A stretch of 64,000 nucleotides of DNA from assembly GCA_013398615.1 (NCBI GenBank), contig VZSR01002395.1:3176069-3240068 (forward strand). The letters are read 5' to 3'. Of the stretch, positions 60,401 through 64,000 are shown one piece after another (position 1 is the stretch's first letter; each line of letters begins with the position of its first letter). The notes under the pieces were generated by a model. It saw only the letters and a program-made list of their open reading frames with translations. It searched no databases and was not told where the DNA came from. This DNA comes from Brachypodius melanocephalos. Lineage: Eukaryota; Chordata; Aves; Passeriformes; Pycnonotidae. The position numbers were made by a program, and so were the translations under genes.

Positions 60401-62807
60401 AGAACAATTCCCTTTCCTGAGAGCATTTAGCATTCTTACTCAGCTGGTGTCTTATTGGGAGCCGTATCTATTCTGAAAATGAGACAGGTGATGCACAATG
60501 TCTTTCTCTCTGACTGTGTGCTCTTAGTTTGTTCCCAAATTCTTTGCCTTTGCTGGCAGAGGATGTCAGCTCTAGAACTAGGAATACAGATGTGCAGGAA
60601 CTGGAGAAAAGAGTTTCTCCCTGTGAAGGTACCATCATTTTATTTATGTATATATGTAAAGATACTGGCATGAATAAAAATCCCTGCAGTTAGGAAAACT
60701 ATTTTCCATAGTAATTAGCTGTTTAATTTTTTTCTGCACTGGCAGCATAGTAAGTTTATAAAAGAAACACCATTTTGTCACACAGATAAGTGAGGCATGA
60801 GCACACAAGATGGTTTATGCAGCACATCTCTGGCAGGACTATGAATGCAGCACCCTTTCCACAGGCTCATGCTCCTTTTTAAGTCTGACTGCAGAGCTTT
60901 CTATTATGCTTTGCCCTATGACAGGTTTTTTTACCTTTTCTGATGCTTGAACTCAAAGCTATTTATTTTAATCCTACTTCATTAGTATGAGTAAGAATAG
61001 GAGTTTTTGTTTAGACAGCATCAGTAGTTGGGACAGTAGCTGTTTTCAGAGTATTTTATGACTCTGATTGAAAATGTTATTTATTAGTTAGATAGTGTGA
61101 GGGTTTTGTAATGAAAGCTCTGAGTATTGCACTTTGGGAAGGATCACTGATCGACACCAGCTTAAGTCCTGCTCTGCTGTAGCTTCCAGATATTTAGGAA
61201 ATGACTTTTGCTTTGCTTTAGACCTTCTTCATAGCACAAATTTATCCTACTACTCTGTAGGGCTGTCAAAAGAATCAAATACCAAAACTGCAAGACACTT
61301 GATCTATCAAGTGCTACAAAAATATCCTGTGTAGTATCAAGTCATAATATTAGCATGCCCTGACTGAGAATGTTGTGTAGGCTGTGAATTTAATGTGTCT
61401 GAGAATAGGCACTTACTGCTGGGTAGAGCATGGTTAGCAGCAATGAGAGGAGTCACCCACCAAGCAGGTACAGCCTCAGCACAAGTCTGGGATTTAATAC
61501 ATCCCCTTGCTCTCCCATCCTTTAATTGCTAATAAAACGTTTCAGCAAAAATTGTGGCTCTTACTGTTCAGTTACTTCAGCAGGGGAGATGGTTACCTAC
61601 TAGAGGGTTTAGAAATAAATCTTCCTAGAATTCATATGGAAAAACATCATTGCCTCTTGTCACAAATCTAGAAAGCAATGATCCAGATTTAGAAAAAGCT
61701 CACAGTTTGGGATGAAATGATCATGCTGCTGTTTCCTGAGTGCCTCTTGACTAAAAGAACATGCACATCAGCAGGTGGCAGGTGAATGAACCCTCTCAAC
61801 TTTGTATGGTAGCCCTCATGCAACTTTAAATCTGAAAAAAAGGTGTCTGCACACCTCATTCCAAGGAGAAATGCCCTTTCCTTGGAGCGTGCTTCCACAG
61901 ACAGCTGCACAGTTAGCACATGTGTCTGCACAATGATCCCCACCCCAAAGCTCCAGACAAAAACAGGAGATGAATCTCAACAGCTGCAGAAGGTTCAGTT
62001 TATGAATCTGAATTAGGGTTAGAGGTTGTCGAAGGTGTTTCTTTTCAGAATTGTCTCATGATGGTTATAAGGGCTACATCCCCCAGTTCAGGTCATTAAG
62101 GTAGTGCTAATATCTTTATAGGGAAGGAGTTCTGGTGATCTGAGCCTGTGTGAGTGCCACATCCCACATCCCCATAAAAATAAGTAATGCTTATATGGAC
62201 CATAGTGTTTTTCTATGCCCTACCAGGGTGCTCTTAGTTCTCTTTCCTCTTTTCCCCTGCCCAAGTTCCACATGGTTTTGCACAGGCTGATTTTTCCAGT
62301 TGTATTTTTTCTTTGAGAAGAGGGTACCACCCTTGCAGCTCTTATGACATTGGCAAAGCTCCCACTAAAACTGGTTTGAGACCTCCACGCCCAGACCTGG
62401 TTATTTTTCCTCACCAGTTTAAAGGAACAACCTGTATTTTATGTATTTGTCTTAGATTACAGCAGCCACCTTCATGTACTAAAAAGAAACCCATGACTGC
62501 CAGTTTTCCTGTTATTCTATTCTACCTGCCATTATGTAGGACTCCCTACCCTTGCATTAAAAACAAAACATTAGATTTTTAATAACTATTTTGAATAATT
62601 TCATATATTTTGATTTATTTAGTTTCAACCCTGCTTGTGCAGCACATATCTCTTGTGTCTAAAGTGATTTCCCCTTAACGAGGCCAAAAGTAGCAATACC
62701 AGTAGTATAAAGTCTGTTATAAATAATCTGCCTGCAATATTCACAAGACATAATTTCCAAAAGATTCACCAGCAGTTTTCAAAATAAGAGGAGTAGTTTT
62801 GTTGGGA

Positions 62808-62861
62808 AATTTTTTTTTGTGGTTTTGTTTTTGGTTTAGTTTGGTTTTTTTTTTTTTTTTT
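62808..62861. repeat. T-rich tract ending in (T)17
   Basis: Mixed T and G run ending in 17 consecutive T at 62,845-62,861. Confidence 0.95.
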
Positions 62862-64000
62862 CCCTACAATGAGGAGGAGTTATAAGTTGATCTAGGAAGT
62901 ACCTGATGTTGAAGTAAAGTTTTACAGGATACAGCCTACTTGTATCCTGGTCATCTGAATAAAGCTGAATGGATGGAAACTTGTCAAAAGAGACCAATGT
63001 TTCTGCCCAAACAGTCTAGTTCTGCCAATGAATCTGTGAGTCTAGTTTTGTAGTAATTAGGAATGAAGCTCTTACCCTGGAAATCTTTCACTGCATTTTC
63101 ATTTGGATGTGGAAGTTTTTCTGAACAGTCACATTTGACGTTGCTGGGAAGAGGACACACCATCCCAGATTAGTCAGTCCCTCTGAGGGCTGATTCCACT
63201 TGCTGTATTTGATCACAACTATTTGATGTTTGCCATTACTCAGTCTCTGGCGTCAGAACCCAAGGCGTGACCCTGGATGTTTAATTTACGGATCTTTTTA
63301 GAGGAAAAAAAGTATTTTAAATCTTGCTCTATGCAGGTCCCTGCTTTATGTTCTCCAGGCTCTCATTTTTTGTGTATCAGTCATTGATTTGGGTGCTGTT
63401 CAGAGGCTTTCCCTTTTTGGGGCACTATTCATGAGGAAAGCATGACTTTAATGGGTGTTGGTCCCTCAGCCTCTGCTGATGCATCGTGCTGGAACTTCAG
63501 CATCCTTGCTGGAGGAACTTAGTGTGCTGGGTGCTTCCAGATTTCAGCTTTTGGGTCAGTTTTTCAGGGACTGAGCAATTTAACATGAGTATGCACGTGT
63601 GGTTTATTTTAAACTTAAAGAGACTTGGATCTCAAAGCAGTAATAAGTCCATATTTCCTTGCCTCACTGTTTTTAAGTGTTGGCACTTGCTCAGCTCTAT
63701 AACCCATCCAGGTGATTTCTAAGAGCAGCTTTGTTATATTGACCTTTAAGTGCTTAAAGTAGCTTGAAAACTGTGAGAAAACAGTTTCTGGCAGCGATGT
63801 AGATGAGCAGGAAATGTCATTAATTCTAAAGACCCTTCAAATAACTTTCAATATTAATTAGCTTCTGATTCTGTAAAGTCTTTCTAAGGTGCAAACCCAT
63901 TTGAAACCTCAAGGACAGCAGCTTTCAGTCAGGAGTTAATGGGATCTGCCTCTGGATGCTCCATGGCTTGCCAAGGAGTAGCTGCTGGGCTGAGGCATGT

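Larger units (their letters stand above)
48796..64000 (+). other. ABL2: 5' part of ABL2 intron 1
   Basis: Begins with GTGAGC and runs off the end of the window. After the CpG island it becomes AT-rich, unique-looking DNA. Short repeats are listed separately. No second exon, alternative first exon or RNA gene was recognised. Confidence 0.85.

Noticed and set aside
48796..64000. Alternative ABL2 first exon (1A type) within intron 1
   Set aside because: No start codon followed by a recognisable 1A N terminus and donor was seen. It probably lies further right.

Overview
The window is vertebrate nuclear DNA, almost certainly avian: fragments of CR1-type LINEs are scattered through it, no mammalian SINEs are visible, promoters are compact and very GC-rich, and it holds two large intron-containing genes. 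Only these two genes could be supported.

Layout. (1) 1-9,040: no recognisable exon; one CR1 fragment, a 41-bp tandem duplication and a short hairpin. (2) 9,041-30,412, minus strand: the complete coding region of SOAT1 (sterol O-acyltransferase 1, ACAT1), rebuilt here as 15 coding exons whose splice phases all join to give 1,656 nt including the stop, or 551 residues. The terminal exon carries an unfamiliar last few residues. (3) About 30,425-33,090: 5' part of SOAT1, including a CpG-rich promoter candidate broken by a 286-base run of N. (4) 33,090-34,330: an LTR-like repeat block with a purine-rich low-complexity tract. (5) 34,330-47,280: intergenic, no gene recognised. (6) 47,280-48,305: three CR1 fragments that run up to the edge of a CpG island. 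(7) 48,306-49,095, plus strand: CpG-island promoter and first coding exon of ABL2 (ABL-related tyrosine kinase ARG, long myristoylated 1B-type N terminus). (8) 48,796-64,000: 5' part of ABL2 intron 1; the SH3, SH2 and kinase exons lie beyond the window.

SOAT1 and ABL2 are divergent (head to head), about 15.5 kb apart, the same arrangement as on human 1q25. They have no known shared pathway: SOAT1 makes cholesteryl esters in the ER membrane, and ABL2 is a cytoskeletal signalling kinase. I found no sign of a new biological system. The points most worth a second look are the SOAT1 C terminus, the two upstream ORFs and YY1-type motif in the ABL2 leader, the ABL2 glutamine repeat, and the unsequenced SOAT1 promoter.
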